Source: Candidatus Nyctobacter psychrophilus | Lineage (GTDB): Bacteria; Vulcanimicrobiota; Vulcanimicrobiia; Vulcanimicrobiales; Vulcanimicrobiaceae | NCBI GenBank assembly: GCA_014305025.1 | Contig: JACRTY010000004.1 | Location: 1-64,000 of the forward strand | DNA: 64,000 nucleotides | Reading direction: 5' to 3' | Translations under genes and position numbers: made by a program | Notes under the pieces: generated by a model | Databases searched by the model: none | What the model was told of the DNA's origin: nothing | Seen by the model: the letters and a program-made list of their open reading frames with translations, nothing else | In this document: piece by piece, positions 42,880 to 51,439 of the stretch | Layout: each line of letters opens with the position of its first letter | Numbering within the stretch: position 1 is the first letter of the stretch

Positions 42880-44063
42880 TGGACAGCCAACCGCCGGGCG
42901 AACTCTCAGGGCACCTCCGGGCGCGCACCAACGACATGCTGCGCATACTGGCCATCATCATCGCGCTCGGCTTCATCATCGTTGAAGTCGTAGCGTTTTT
43001 ATCGCGCATCGGTTACACCTCGATCATCGCCATCGGGGGCGTGTTTATCGCGTTTCTCGTCTTTCCGGCGGTGCGTTGGCTCAACAACCGCTTGCCGCTG
43101 TGGCTTGCGCTCGCCATCGTCTACGTTGGCGTGCTGCTCGCCATCGCAGCGGCGCTGTGGTTCGTCGTCCCCGACGTGACGTCGAACCTCCAGTCGTTGC
43201 TGCACGACTTACCGACGCTCGAACGCAAGATCGGGACGCTCGTCAATGACCCGCGAAACCCGGTGGCCCAACGTCTTCCCGCGCCGCTGCGCTCCCTGCT
43301 CACTAAAGTTCCGCAGTACGTCGGGACCTTCGTCCAGCGCGAGAGCGGCGTCTTGACCCGAAGCTTGCTCCTCATCGTTCAGTCGGCGATCGCAATCGGC
43401 GCGTTGTTCATCGCCGTTCCGGTCGTCTCGCTTTACATGCTTGCAGAAGGCGAGATGATGAAGCGCTTCTTGCTCGGCGTAATCCCCCAAAAAAATCGCG
43501 AGCGCACGCTGGCCGTCTTGGCGGAACTCGAGCACGTCGTCGGTGGATTCATTCGCGGGCAGCTCGTCGTCGCCGCGGTCGTCGGAACGCTGGTGACCCT
43601 TTTGCTGCTGGGACTACACGTACCGTACGCCATTCTGATTGGGGTGCTGGCCGGCATCCTGGACGTCATTCCGTACATTGGCGCTGTTGCGGGCTATCTT
43701 CCCGCGGCGATCATCGCCCTGGTCACCAACGGCTTCACCGACGCCATCTACGTCACGATCGGCTTCATCGCGATCAACCAGCTTGAAGGCCACCTCATCT
43801 CGCCCCGCATCGTCAGTCGGACGGTCGGCGTCACGCCGCTCGCCGTCATCTTCGCGTTGCTCGTGGGGGGCGAACTGTTCGGGTTGCCTGGGCTGCTCAT
43901 GGCCGTCCCCGTCGCCGGCGTGCTTCGCGTGTTGGTCGTCTTTATTCGTCCGCCCCAGGACGTGCCGACCTCGGTCGTACAGCCCGGGCTCAGTCACATG
44001 TCGCGTCAGAAGCGCGGCAAAAAGGAGCCCGCAGTCTTAGCCGACGCGTCTCACGAAACGTAA
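42879..44063 (+). CDS. AI-2E family transporter
   Basis: A 394-residue membrane protein of the AI-2E (TqsA/YdiK/PerM) family. It has two helices near the start (residues 23-90), a long extramembrane loop (about 95-150), and a dense C-terminal helix bundle with GGFIRGQLVVAAVVG near 226, GVLAGILDVIPYIGA near 256 and EGHLISPRIVSRTVGVTPLAV (split EGHLISPRIV, SRTVGVTPLAV) near 303. Such proteins export small signals or act in ion exchange. Starts at the base after the MFS stop, so the two are coupled. Confidence 0.9.
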   Translation: MDSQPPGELSGHLRARTNDMLRILAIIIALGFIIVEVVAFLSRIGYTSIIAIGGVFIAFLVFPAVRWLNNRLPLWLALAIVYVGVLLAIAAALWFVVPDVTSNLQSLLHDLPTLERKIGTLVNDPRNPVAQRLPAPLRSLLTKVPQYVGTFVQRESGVLTRSLLLIVQSAIAIGALFIAVPVVSLYMLAEGEMMKRFLLGVIPQKNRERTLAVLAELEHVVGGFIRGQLVVAAVVGTLVTLLLLGLHVPYAILIGVLAGILDVIPYIGAVAGYLPAAIIALVTNGFTDAIYVTIGFIAINQLEGHLISPRIVSRTVGVTPLAVIFALLVGGELFGLPGLLMAVPVAGVLRVLVVFIRPPQDVPTSVVQPGLSHMSRQKRGKKEPAVLADASHET

Positions 44064-44470
44064 GTGACGTTGACGCTAAAGCCGGCGGCTTCGGCGCGCG
44101 CCAGAACGGCCAGGACGTTTTCGATCTCATCGTCGATCGAAGAAATTTCGCGCGCGCTGATGCCGGCAGGAGCAGCCTGCTCCCAGAGGACGCGCCGCGC
44201 CGTTTCGAGTGCGGTGCGCAGACGCTCCGGCGTCGCTTCGAGTACGGGCCAATCTTCGTACGACATTGCAGGCACGACGCGCCAGCCGTTCCCCGAATAT
44301 TCGTCTTCGTCGACGTAGGCGTTGGGAATCGCGCCCAAAACGTCGATGGCGGCGCGATCCGCCGGGCGCAGTGCAAGTCCCATGTCGGCCAAGCGCACGA
44401 CGTAGCGAAAAAACGCCGTGCCGCCCACGCTGTACGTACCGGCCGGCGAGCCCACGTTCACGTGCACCAT
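44051..44470 (-). CDS. hypothetical protein
   Basis: About 139 residues from ATG 44470 (MVHVNVGSPAGTYSVGG); a longer start at 44512 is possible. The protein has no membrane segment, many acidic residues and a helical C-terminal half (DDEIENVLAVLARAEAAGF). I recognise no family. Its end overlaps the AI-2E gene by 13 bp, and it lies downstream of the Ldh-family gene on the same strand, 66 bp away. Confidence 0.55.
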   Translation of the reverse strand: MVHVNVGSPAGTYSVGGTAFFRYVVRLADMGLALRPADRAAIDVLGAIPNAYVDEDEYSGNGWRVVPAMSYEDWPVLEATPERLRTALETARRVLWEQAAPAGISAREISSIDDEIENVLAVLARAEAAGFSVNVTYVS

Positions 44471-44536
44471 CGCCGCTAGGTTCGTGTGCGACGCCACGCC
44501 ACCTTGCCACACGGGGGCCGCGAGATCACGGCGCCC

Positions 44537-45631
44537 TCAACGGGCGATGTCGAACGGTACGTTCAGCTCGCTTGCCAACGTTTCAAGCTCGGCCCACACT
44601 TTGGCGTGAACGGGCACGCCGTTCTCTCGGTGGGCTAAGGTCTTCTCGTATTCGATCTCGCCCGCAACGTAGATGCGCTCTTGGCCCGGTACTTTCTGCG
44701 AATCTTTGAAGGCGCGCAGTTCGCGGTCCATGTCGCGCTTGAACCTCGCGACGTCGCGAAACCCGTTGATGTCGAGCGCCCCGAAGAAGTGCGATATCTT
44801 GCCGGGAAGCGGCCCGTCCGACGGCAGGGGCAGCTCGTTGCCGAACGCGCCACCGGACAGCACCCCGCACATGATGTCGACGAGCAAGCCGAGGCCATAC
44901 CCTTTGTGGCCTCCGCCGTCGACGCCGAATCCGCCGAGCGGCAGCAGGGCGCCCCGCAGCGCTTGATCCGCATCGCGCGTTTCGTTTCCGTCGGCGTCGA
45001 TTGCCCAACCGCTGTTGAGTTGCTTCTCTTTGCGCTTGTAGACTTCGAGTTTGCCGCGCGGCACGGTCGTCGTCGCAAAGTCGAGGACGAACGCCGGTTC
45101 ACGATCGGCCGGGATGGCATACGCCCACGGATTGGTGCCCAGCATGATCGTCTTACCGTACGTCGGCGCGCCGTAACGGACCGAATTCGTCGACGAGATG
45201 CCGATCAGATCGTGCGGCAACGCCAGCATCGCGTAATAGCCGGCGATCCCGTAGTGGTTGGAATTGCGCACGGCGCCGAACGCGGCGCCGCTTTGCCGCG
45301 CTTTGGCGATGACGGCTTCCATCGCGCGTTTGCCGGCGGGATGGCCCAGACCGTTGCCGGCGTCGAGCACGATTGAGGTCGGTGTCTCGCGAACGGTCGT
45401 CACCTCGGCGCGCGGAGCGAGGCGACCGCTGCGGATTCGACTGACGTAGTATGAGCCGAGCCGCGCAACGCCGTGCGATTCCACGCCACGCAAATCCGCG
45501 GCCACCAGCACGTCCCCAACGGTCACGGCGTCGGAGCGTTCGACGCCGACCGCCGTAAGAATCGCGGTCACGAACCCCTTGAGTTTGGCTTCCGTGGAAA
45601 GACGGTACTCGCCGGCGATTGCCGGCGTCAT
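44537..45631 (-). CDS. Ldh family malate/lactate/sulfolactate-type dehydrogenase
   Basis: A 364-residue NAD(P)H-dependent 2-hydroxyacid dehydrogenase of the Ldh2/MDH2 family, unrelated to classical MDH. Landmarks: ADLRGVESHGVARLGSYYV (catalytic His) near residue 47-60, AGNGLGHPAGKRAM, SNHYGIAGYY near 120, and GHKGYGLGLLVDIMCG near 245. Members oxidise malate, lactate, ureidoglycolate, sulfolactate or imines, so the substrate is open. The ATG at 45631 overlaps the STAS gene stop as ATGA; earlier in-frame sequence belongs to that gene. Confidence 0.88.
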   Translation of the reverse strand: MTPAIAGEYRLSTEAKLKGFVTAILTAVGVERSDAVTVGDVLVAADLRGVESHGVARLGSYYVSRIRSGRLAPRAEVTTVRETPTSIVLDAGNGLGHPAGKRAMEAVIAKARQSGAAFGAVRNSNHYGIAGYYAMLALPHDLIGISSTNSVRYGAPTYGKTIMLGTNPWAYAIPADREPAFVLDFATTTVPRGKLEVYKRKEKQLNSGWAIDADGNETRDADQALRGALLPLGGFGVDGGGHKGYGLGLLVDIMCGVLSGGAFGNELPLPSDGPLPGKISHFFGALDINGFRDVARFKRDMDRELRAFKDSQKVPGQERIYVAGEIEYEKTLAHRENGVPVHAKVWAELETLASELNVPFDIAR

Positions 45632-45996
45632 AAGCCCACGAGCCGGGCGCCGTCGGAAACTGCCGCGTCGAGCGTCGGATAAACCGCGAACACTTTGAGC
45701 AGACCGGTGATGCGCAGCAAACGCAGAATTTGTCCTTCTTGCGCAACCAAGCGGACGGCTCCGGCGCTGTCGCCCGCTCGTTTGTGCGCACCGATCAATG
45801 CGCCCAGGCCCGTCGAGTCGAGAAATTCCAAATGTGAAAGGTCGACAATGATTTGATGGTGCCCGTTGTCCGCCGCCTCCATCAAGGCTGCGCGCAAACT
45901 CGGTGAGGTAGCGATATCGAGGCTCCCTCGCAGGGAGAACACCCGTAGCGCCGGATCGCCGGCGGTCGTAACTTCGATCGTAAGCGTCTCTTGCAT
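45628..45996 (-). CDS. STAS-domain anti-sigma factor antagonist
   Basis: A 122-residue STAS protein (SpoIIAA/RsbV type). VFSLRGSLDIATSPSLRAAL leads to the signature VDLSHLEFLDSTGLGALIG near residue 50-68, whose DST serine is the phosphorylation site of anti-sigma antagonists. A partner-switch kinase is not encoded nearby. The ATG at 45996 follows GAGGGG by 6 bases. It sits directly between an NTF2-like gene and the dehydrogenase. Confidence 0.88.
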   Translation of the reverse strand: MQETLTIEVTTAGDPALRVFSLRGSLDIATSPSLRAALMEAADNGHHQIIVDLSHLEFLDSTGLGALIGAHKRAGDSAGAVRLVAQEGQILRLLRITGLLKVFAVYPTLDAAVSDGARLVGL

Positions 45997-45998
45997 AT

Positions 45999-46346
45999 CT
46001 ACCCCTCGTATTCGTGCCACTCGGCGATCGTTCCGTTCGCAAAGACCGCAAAGGCGCAGCCGCTTCGTTCGCGCCAGCGCCCGCCCGCTTCTTCGGTCGC
46101 GAACCGATACCGCACGGCCGCGCGCTCACCCTCTACGAGCGTGCCGTCGACCGTGAATCGCCAGTGCGGCCCGTCGCGAAAAAAGTTGGTGAAGTGGTTG
46201 ACGATCGCGATGCGTCCGACGATCGGCGCGCGGCGCGCTTCTTGGTAGACACCATCGAGCGCAAAATGAGCACCCGAGCGCAGCGCGTCTCCGTTCTGCC
46301 AGGCGTCGAAAAGATCGGCAAGCGCTGCACGGATGTTTTGCGGCAC
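45999..46346 (-). CDS. NTF2-like / SnoaL-like domain protein
   Basis: A 115-residue NTF2-fold protein: LFDAWQNGDALRSGAHFALDG, GRIAIVNHFTNFF, then strands RFTVDGTLVEGERAAVRYRF and a terminal IAEWHEYEG. This pattern fits the DUF4440/SnoaL group of small binding proteins or isomerases. It ends 2 bp before the STAS start, so the three genes NTF2-like, STAS and Ldh form one unit. Confidence 0.72.
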   Translation of the reverse strand: MPQNIRAALADLFDAWQNGDALRSGAHFALDGVYQEARRAPIVGRIAIVNHFTNFFRDGPHWRFTVDGTLVEGERAAVRYRFATEEAGGRWRERSGCAFAVFANGTIAEWHEYEG

Positions 46347-46473
46347 GGTCGAAAATCGATTGGTTAAGCCGTCGCCGCGGCCCTTCTCGCCGGCGTCGCC
46401 GCCGGTTCACAGCAGTCGTGTTATTTGTTAAGCACCATACAGTATGGCGCGGCGAAAGGCGACCGGGACACTG

Positions 46474-46545
46474 CTGGGGTGGCTGGATTCGAACCAACGA
46501 ATGGAGGATTCAAAGTCCCCTGCCTTACCGCTTGGCGACACCCCA
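46474..46545 (-). tRNA. tRNA-Gln (UUG)
   Basis: Read on the minus strand, the sequence folds as a full cloverleaf. The acceptor stem pairs TGGGGTG with CACCCCA, with G as discriminator; the D arm follows as CGCCAAGCGGTAAGGC. The anticodon arm GGGGACTTTGAATCCTCC gives loop CTTTGAA with anticodon TTG, and the T arm is GGTTCGAATCC. TTG reads glutamine CAA (and CAG) codons. The CCA end is not encoded. Confidence 0.95.
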
Positions 46546-46644
46546 TCGTGCGGCTCGACGAGCCAGTGCCGTTTCGGTGGTGTACAGCCGACGCCTTCGC
46601 GTTGCGCCGTAGTCCTCGCGACGGACGTGCGAAACTCGGTGAAT

Positions 46645-47274
46645 TTATTTCCGAGGCGCGGCCGACGGAGTAGCAGATGGTATCGGCGCACTCGACGCAC
46701 CGGCGGTCGGCGCCGCAGCGGGTGACGCCACAGCGGGTGACACTGAAGCCGACGGCGACGACGACGCGCTTGCTGACGCATACGGGTTGGGCGTTGCCGT
46801 TACTGCGCTCTCACCGTGCAGTGGTGCGAAACCCTGGGCCAGCCGCAAGCGGCTGAGGTGGCCGTATTTCGTCTTTCCGAATTTCTGGGCGATGTAATGC
46901 AGCAGTGCGGTCGCCTGAGCGCGGGCCGCCTGCGATTGCACCGTCTGATCGAGTTGCTCGAGATGGAAGGCCGCGGGCGCGAGCCAGGGGTCGCGCGGAT
47001 ACTGGCCAGCCCACGCCCGCAACGATGCTTCGGCGATCGAAGCGTCGTGGAGGAGATCGTCATCGGAAATGGTGCGGGCATGATAACGGCGTCCCAAGGC
47101 ATCGATCTTCATCCGGATGCCCAGTGCGCTCATCTTCTGCGCCCCGAAGTATTGATCGGCCGGCGCTGCCGAGCGATCGACCGGCGCCGCGCCAAGCGAG
47201 GTCATGCTAACGACGGTCGCCAGGGCAGCGGCCAGGCAGGCACCGGCTCGGTGGGTCATCATGCGAGCGTCCAT
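46645..47274 (-). CDS. predicted secreted helical protein with Ser/Ala/Pro-rich tail
   Basis: A 209-residue protein with a signal peptide (GACLAAALATVVSMTSLGAAP). Residues about 45-140 are helical and may form TPR-like hairpins (ADQYFGAQKMSALGIRMK; PWLAPAAFHLEQLDQ). The tail from about 150 onward is low complexity (ASASASSSPSASVSP). The ATG at 47262 (MMTHRAGAC) is an alternative start. I recognise no specific family. Confidence 0.6.
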   Translation of the reverse strand: MDARMMTHRAGACLAAALATVVSMTSLGAAPVDRSAAPADQYFGAQKMSALGIRMKIDALGRRYHARTISDDDLLHDASIAEASLRAWAGQYPRDPWLAPAAFHLEQLDQTVQSQAARAQATALLHYIAQKFGKTKYGHLSRLRLAQGFAPLHGESAVTATPNPYASASASSSPSASVSPAVASPAAAPTAGASSAPIPSATPSAAPRK

Positions 47275-47402
47275 ACTACTCCATCAAACGAAAACACCGC
47301 CCGCATTCGGCCGCGGCGGTTCAATGCGCGAGCCTAAAACGGGCCCTACGGAGTTCGGCGCTCGGACGAAGCGGCTTTAGAGAACGCTTTCCCGTGAGAC
47401 CG

Positions 47403-48065
47403 CTAGCGCGCGGCGAGCGATGCCGGCAGTCGCGGGGCGACCCGGGCCACGCGTTTGGCTCCTAAGTAGCGGGCCGACCAATACGAGTCCCCGATGCTGC
47501 TGATCATCACGCCGCGGCTACTGGAACTATGGATGAAGCGGCCGTGGCCGAGATAGATGCCGACGTGCGACGGGCCGGCCTCATAGGTTTGAAAGAACAC
47601 GAGGTCGCCCGCCACCCGTCCGCCGCGGGCCGGCCGGCCGGCATAGAACTGTGCATCGGCCGTCCGAGGCAGCGCGATTCCAAGCATCGCATACACATGC
47701 TGCACATAGCCCGAACAGTCGAAGCCGCCTGCCGACGTTCCGCCGAACACGTATGGCGTGCCGATGAACCGCATCGCGTCGCGGGTGAGGTGCAGCGCCA
47801 GCGACGACGTGCGACGCACGATGCCGCGGGCCAGCCGATGCATGCTGTCGGCATGCCGCACGGCAGCCCGATGAGCGGTCCGCTGAATCGAGCCACCCGA
47901 CCACATGACGAGATCGGCATTGGGTCGGGGCATGGCGGACAGCGTTTGGCTGTCCTCCACACCCGGCGAGGACGGGGCCAGCGCCTGCGTCCGGGCGCCG
48001 GCGGCAGCGCTTAGCCCGCCAGTGATCAAAACGGCAAGGAGCGCCGCTCGAAACGGTCGGTACAA
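47403..48065 (-). CDS. NlpC/P60 family cell-wall hydrolase
   Basis: A 220-residue exported C40 peptidase, which cuts peptide bonds in peptidoglycan stems. A signal peptide is at residues 7-25. The NlpC/P60 domain starts near 98 (RFIGTPYVFGGTSAGGFDCSGYVQ), with the catalytic Cys in FDCSG, His in PSHVGIYLGHGRFIHSS, and a third polar residue after it. The start is TTG at 48065 with AGAGGA upstream. That ribosome binding site abuts the 3' side of a c-di-AMP riboswitch, so wall hydrolysis should respond to c-di-AMP. Confidence 0.9.
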   Translation of the reverse strand: MYRPFRAALLAVLITGGLSAAAGARTQALAPSSPGVEDSQTLSAMPRPNADLVMWSGGSIQRTAHRAAVRHADSMHRLARGIVRRTSSLALHLTRDAMRFIGTPYVFGGTSAGGFDCSGYVQHVYAMLGIALPRTADAQFYAGRPARGGRVAGDLVFFQTYEAGPSHVGIYLGHGRFIHSSSSRGVMISSIGDSYWSARYLGAKRVARVAPRLPASLAAR

Positions 48066-48071
48066 GGGTTC

Positions 48072-48198
48072 CTCTTTCGACGCCTGCGAGGTTAGTTGAC
48101 GGGTTCGGGCCCAGAGGTTACCCTAGCGCCGACCGGCGCATTCACCCCACCGTGGAGTCCCCCGCTTCGGAATCTTCCGAATTCGGCGATTGGCGTGT
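48072..48198 (-). ncRNA. c-di-AMP riboswitch (ydaO/yuaA type)
   Basis: The transcript leader contains the conserved blocks of the ydaO-yuaA riboswitch in the right order: ATCGCCGAA, GCGGGGGA followed by GGTGGGGTGAAT, GCTAGGGTAACCTCTGGGC, and CCGAACCCGTCAACTAACC followed by CGCAGGCGT. The outer CACGCC and GGCGTC can pair as P1. In known cases c-di-AMP binding turns the downstream gene off, and NlpC/P60 hydrolases are a classic target in actinobacteria. The SD of the hydrolase (AGAGGA) directly follows. No terminator is obvious, so control may be translational. Confidence 0.9.
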
Positions 48199-48349
48199 GA
48201 TCGAACGTGCGAGCCGAAACCCGCACGGGCGCGTCGCAAAGCGATGCACGCTGGCGGCCGACTTGGCTGCAAGCCGACGGCATCCTGCGCGGTCCTGCGG
48301 TCCCAGAGAAACTTAACCCAAATCACACCGGCGCTTCGGAGGCGTACTT

Positions 48350-49708
48350 TTATTGCGCGACGCGCTCGATGACGTCGGCGACACCGTGGGCGAGCGTCTC
48401 GATCTGCCGTCGCTCGTCGCCTTCGATCATGACGCGAATCAGCGGCTCCGTACCGGAGGCGCGCACGAGAATGCGGCCGCTCGGGCTTAGTTCGCGCTCG
48501 GCACGCGCGATCGTGTCGCGCACGTCAACGTGTTCGAGAACGTCGCGGCGCGCCGTGCGTACGTTAACGAGGATCTGCGGCGCTACGTGCAGAGCAGCGC
48601 TCAACTCGTGCAAGGTCGTGCGCTCGCGTGCGACGAGTGAGGCGACCGCGATTGCGGTTGCCGGTCCATCGCCGGTGGTGTTGCGGCTCAGGTCGATGAC
48701 GTGTCCGGATTGCTCTCCGCCAAACGTCGCTCCCGACGCACGCAGCATCTCGAGCACGTAGCGGTCACCGACCGCCGCGCGCGCCAAAGTGATGCCTTCG
48801 GCCTGCAGCGCGCGCTCCAACCCGACGTTGCTCATCACCGTGCCGACGACCGTGTCGTCCGGCAACTCTCCGCGCCGCTTCTTCTCCCGCCCCAACATCA
48901 GCATGACGTGATCGCCCGTTTTTACGTCGCCAGTTTCATCGACGAACAGCGCGCGATCGGCGTCGCCGTCGAAGGCGACGCCCAAGACATGCGCTGCCGG
49001 ACGTTCGGCGCGCAGCGCGCGGACGCGGTCGACGACGCTCCGCAAATCCGTCGAGCCGCACGCCACGTTGATGCGCGAGCCGTCGTCCTGGGCGTGCAAC
49101 GTTTCGACGCGAGCGCCGAGGCGTTCCAAGGCGCGGGGCGCCACGTCGTAGGCCGCCCCGTAGGCGCAATCGACGACCAACGTGAGCGACGAGAGGTCCT
49201 CACCGCTCGCGACCAGCGCCGCCACGTACCGTTCGACCAGTTCGTGCGCCGTGCGTACGATGCCGACGGCGGAGTGCGTCGGTCGCGGCGCCGCGGAATC
49301 GTGCCCGACGGCGCGCTCGATGTCCTCCTCGCGCGCGTCGTCGAGTTTGAAGCCGTCGGCACCGAAGATCTTAATGCCGTTGTCTTCGATCGGATTGTGC
49401 GAGGCGCTGATCATGACGCCCGCGGCGGCACCGCTTGCAATCGTGAGGTGCGCGACGCCGGGCGTCGGCACGACGCCGACCGCCAAGGCATCGCGGCCCG
49501 TCGACGCGATGCCCGCGACGAGCGCCGCTTCGAGCATCGTTCCCGATAGCCGCGTATCACGTCCGACGACGATCGGCCGGTTGCGGTCGATCTGGCCGGC
49601 GAGCACCGCGGCCGTGGCGCGCCCGACGCGAAAAGCCAGTTCAGGCGTCAGCTCGCGATTGGCGACGCCGCGAACGCCGTCGGTCCCAAAGATGCGACTC
49701 GCTACCAT
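48350..49708 (-). CDS. glmM: phosphoglucosamine mutase
   Basis: A 452-residue GlmM, converting glucosamine-6-phosphate to glucosamine-1-phosphate. FGTDGVRGVANREL is at the start, the active-site phosphoserine is S103 in SASHNPIEDNG, the metal loop is DGDADR near 240, and the substrate loop GGEQSGHVI near 325. The phosphate-binding VRASGTEPLIRVM is near 420. The ATG at 49708 is preceded by CCAGGCGC; upstream in-frame codons give a non-family leader. In many bacteria glmM sits with cdaA and cdaR and GlmM restrains CdaA; here one gene on the other strand comes between. Confidence 0.96.
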   Translation of the reverse strand: MVASRIFGTDGVRGVANRELTPELAFRVGRATAAVLAGQIDRNRPIVVGRDTRLSGTMLEAALVAGIASTGRDALAVGVVPTPGVAHLTIASGAAAGVMISASHNPIEDNGIKIFGADGFKLDDAREEDIERAVGHDSAAPRPTHSAVGIVRTAHELVERYVAALVASGEDLSSLTLVVDCAYGAAYDVAPRALERLGARVETLHAQDDGSRINVACGSTDLRSVVDRVRALRAERPAAHVLGVAFDGDADRALFVDETGDVKTGDHVMLMLGREKKRRGELPDDTVVGTVMSNVGLERALQAEGITLARAAVGDRYVLEMLRASGATFGGEQSGHVIDLSRNTTGDGPATAIAVASLVARERTTLHELSAALHVAPQILVNVRTARRDVLEHVDVRDTIARAERELSPSGRILVRASGTEPLIRVMIEGDERRQIETLAHGVADVIERVAQ

Positions 49709-49837
49709 GCGCCTGGGTTCGCTCGAACCGGCGCCGGTCCATCGCAAGGGCTGCAATCATCGCCCGAAAGGGCCTGCGCCGGTCTGGTCGTGCGCGTGTG
49801 GAGGTGCGGCACGTTTACGTTTCGCAGATTGCTCACG

Positions 49838-50728
49838 ATGTTCCGCGCAGGGCGAGCCACCGACGTCACGCCCGTGCGACGCCGCGCCGTGCTGCTCGGC
49901 GCGGTGCTGCTCATTGTAACGCTATGCTATTTCGTCTTCTTCGCACGGACCGGCGCGGTCGTCTCGCGCGAGCAGCATTTTTCCGAGGACTCGCAATCGC
50001 CGGGCCGGCCTTTGGACGTCTACGTCGACGTGCTCGCGATCGACCCGATACGGCAATCGATGCAAGTACGTCTCGATTTTGCAACCGTCAACGGCGCGCG
50101 CGGGGCGCACTTTTTCGGAAACGCCACGCGCAACGCGTCGATAACGATCAGCGATGGGGACATGGAGCGCGGGGTCGCGCTGCAGCGTAACCAACCGCTG
50201 CCCTCCGCGGATTTCATGGCCGACATCGACGGCGCGGTCAGTCACTATCCGTTCGATCGCTACGCAGCGCGATCGATCATTCGCGCCTACGACGTACCGC
50301 CGACGGGTCGGGGCGCGGTGCCCGTACGGCTCACCGTCTGGGATGGCGTTTCCGGGTGGGTCGTTTCGGCGACGAGCGTACGCCGCTCCAGTGGTGACGG
50401 CGGAATCGAGCTGCGATTCGACATTCACCGTCCCGGCCCGCTTGTATTTTTTGCCTGCGCGCTGTACGTCGTTATGATTGTGATCGCCGTGAGTGCGCTG
50501 ACCATCGCGACCTTGATATTCGTCGGCCTGCGTGAGGGTGAGGCGATGTGGATGGGCGCCTTTACGGCGATGGTGTTCGCCCTACCGGCGCTACGCACGG
50601 TGCTTCCAGGTGCGCCGCCCGTGGGCGTGTTCGCCGATATCTTGGTCTTCCTCTGGGCGGAGTTGGCCGTGGCGATTGCTCTCGTCATCTCCGTCGTCGT
50701 CTGGGCCCGGCGCGGTCCGGCCGCTTAG
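49838..50728 (+). CDS. DUF4436 family membrane protein
   Basis: A roughly 296-residue membrane protein: one helix at about residues 17-37, an extracytoplasmic beta-rich domain with YPFDRYAA-type sequence (SHYPFDRYAARSII), and three C-terminal helices (about 210-290) with IVIAVSALTIATLIFVGL. The plan matches DUF4436 proteins, which resemble a subunit of host lipid or channel-like membrane proteins but have no defined job. A GTG at 49790 is an alternative start. It is divergent from glmM and convergent with cdaR. Confidence 0.75.
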   Translation: MFRAGRATDVTPVRRRAVLLGAVLLIVTLCYFVFFARTGAVVSREQHFSEDSQSPGRPLDVYVDVLAIDPIRQSMQVRLDFATVNGARGAHFFGNATRNASITISDGDMERGVALQRNQPLPSADFMADIDGAVSHYPFDRYAARSIIRAYDVPPTGRGAVPVRLTVWDGVSGWVVSATSVRRSSGDGGIELRFDIHRPGPLVFFACALYVVMIVIAVSALTIATLIFVGLREGEAMWMGAFTAMVFALPALRTVLPGAPPVGVFADILVFLWAELAVAIALVISVVVWARRGPAA

Positions 50729-50776
50729 GGCCGCAGCATCGCTCGCACTGACGACGTAGAGGCTAGTGCCCTCCGG

Positions 50777-51439
50777 TCAGCGCGAGCCGCGGGCAAAGAC
50801 GGCGCGAACCCGCACGAGGTTGGGATCGAGCGTAATGCCGGCCACGGCGCTGCCGCGCGCGTCGATGGGAAGCGGTCGTAGCATGGCATCGAACGTCCCG
50901 GGGGCAGCGGGTAGCGGCACCTTCACGACGACGCCGGCGACGCGCACCAGGCTACTCGTCGGCGCGCGCAACGTCGCGGCCAAGGGCGCTACCTGCACGC
51001 CGGTAACGACGACGTTGCGATTGCGATCGGTATAACGGACGGCGATCGGTACGCTGCGTTCTTCGACGCGCTCGATCGTCAGCGTGATCGATGTCGGCGA
51101 GAGTGACTTCACCTCGAACTTCGGCGCGACCACCTGCACGGGAACGTTATAGGTGCCGGGACCGCGCCCGGCCAGGTCCAAAATGGCGCGCACGAGTTGC
51201 GGCGAAACGGTGCCTCCCTCGCGCGGCACGTCGACCGTTAAGGTCGCCTCGCGTGCCCCAAGGTGCGCGATCTCGCCGGCGGCCAACCCCGTCGCCACGA
51301 TCGGCACCGTGATCGATTCCGTGAACCGAGCGGTCGCGATGACGGGATTGGGCGTAAACCGCAAATACGACCAGGCGATGACTGCGATCGCAAGCGACAG
51401 CAGCTTAAGCCCTGCATTATTTCGCAGCCGCTCAAGCAC
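50777..51439 (-). CDS. cdaR: CdaR (YbbR-like) regulator of diadenylate cyclase
   Basis: About 220 residues with a single N-terminal membrane helix (LKLLSLAIAVIAWSYLRF, residues 12-29) and extracytoplasmic YbbR-like repeats (for example VPIVATGLAAGE, VPVQVVAPKFEV). CdaR proteins bind CdaA in the membrane and modulate c-di-AMP output. The start is GTG at 51439, which overlaps the cdaA stop by 8 bases and gives the usual short leader before LRNNAGLKLL. In-frame sequence further up is cdaA in another frame. Confidence 0.88.
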   Translation of the reverse strand: MLERLRNNAGLKLLSLAIAVIAWSYLRFTPNPVIATARFTESITVPIVATGLAAGEIAHLGAREATLTVDVPREGGTVSPQLVRAILDLAGRGPGTYNVPVQVVAPKFEVKSLSPTSITLTIERVEERSVPIAVRYTDRNRNVVVTGVQVAPLAATLRAPTSSLVRVAGVVVKVPLPAAPGTFDAMLRPLPIDARGSAVAGITLDPNLVRVRAVFARGSR

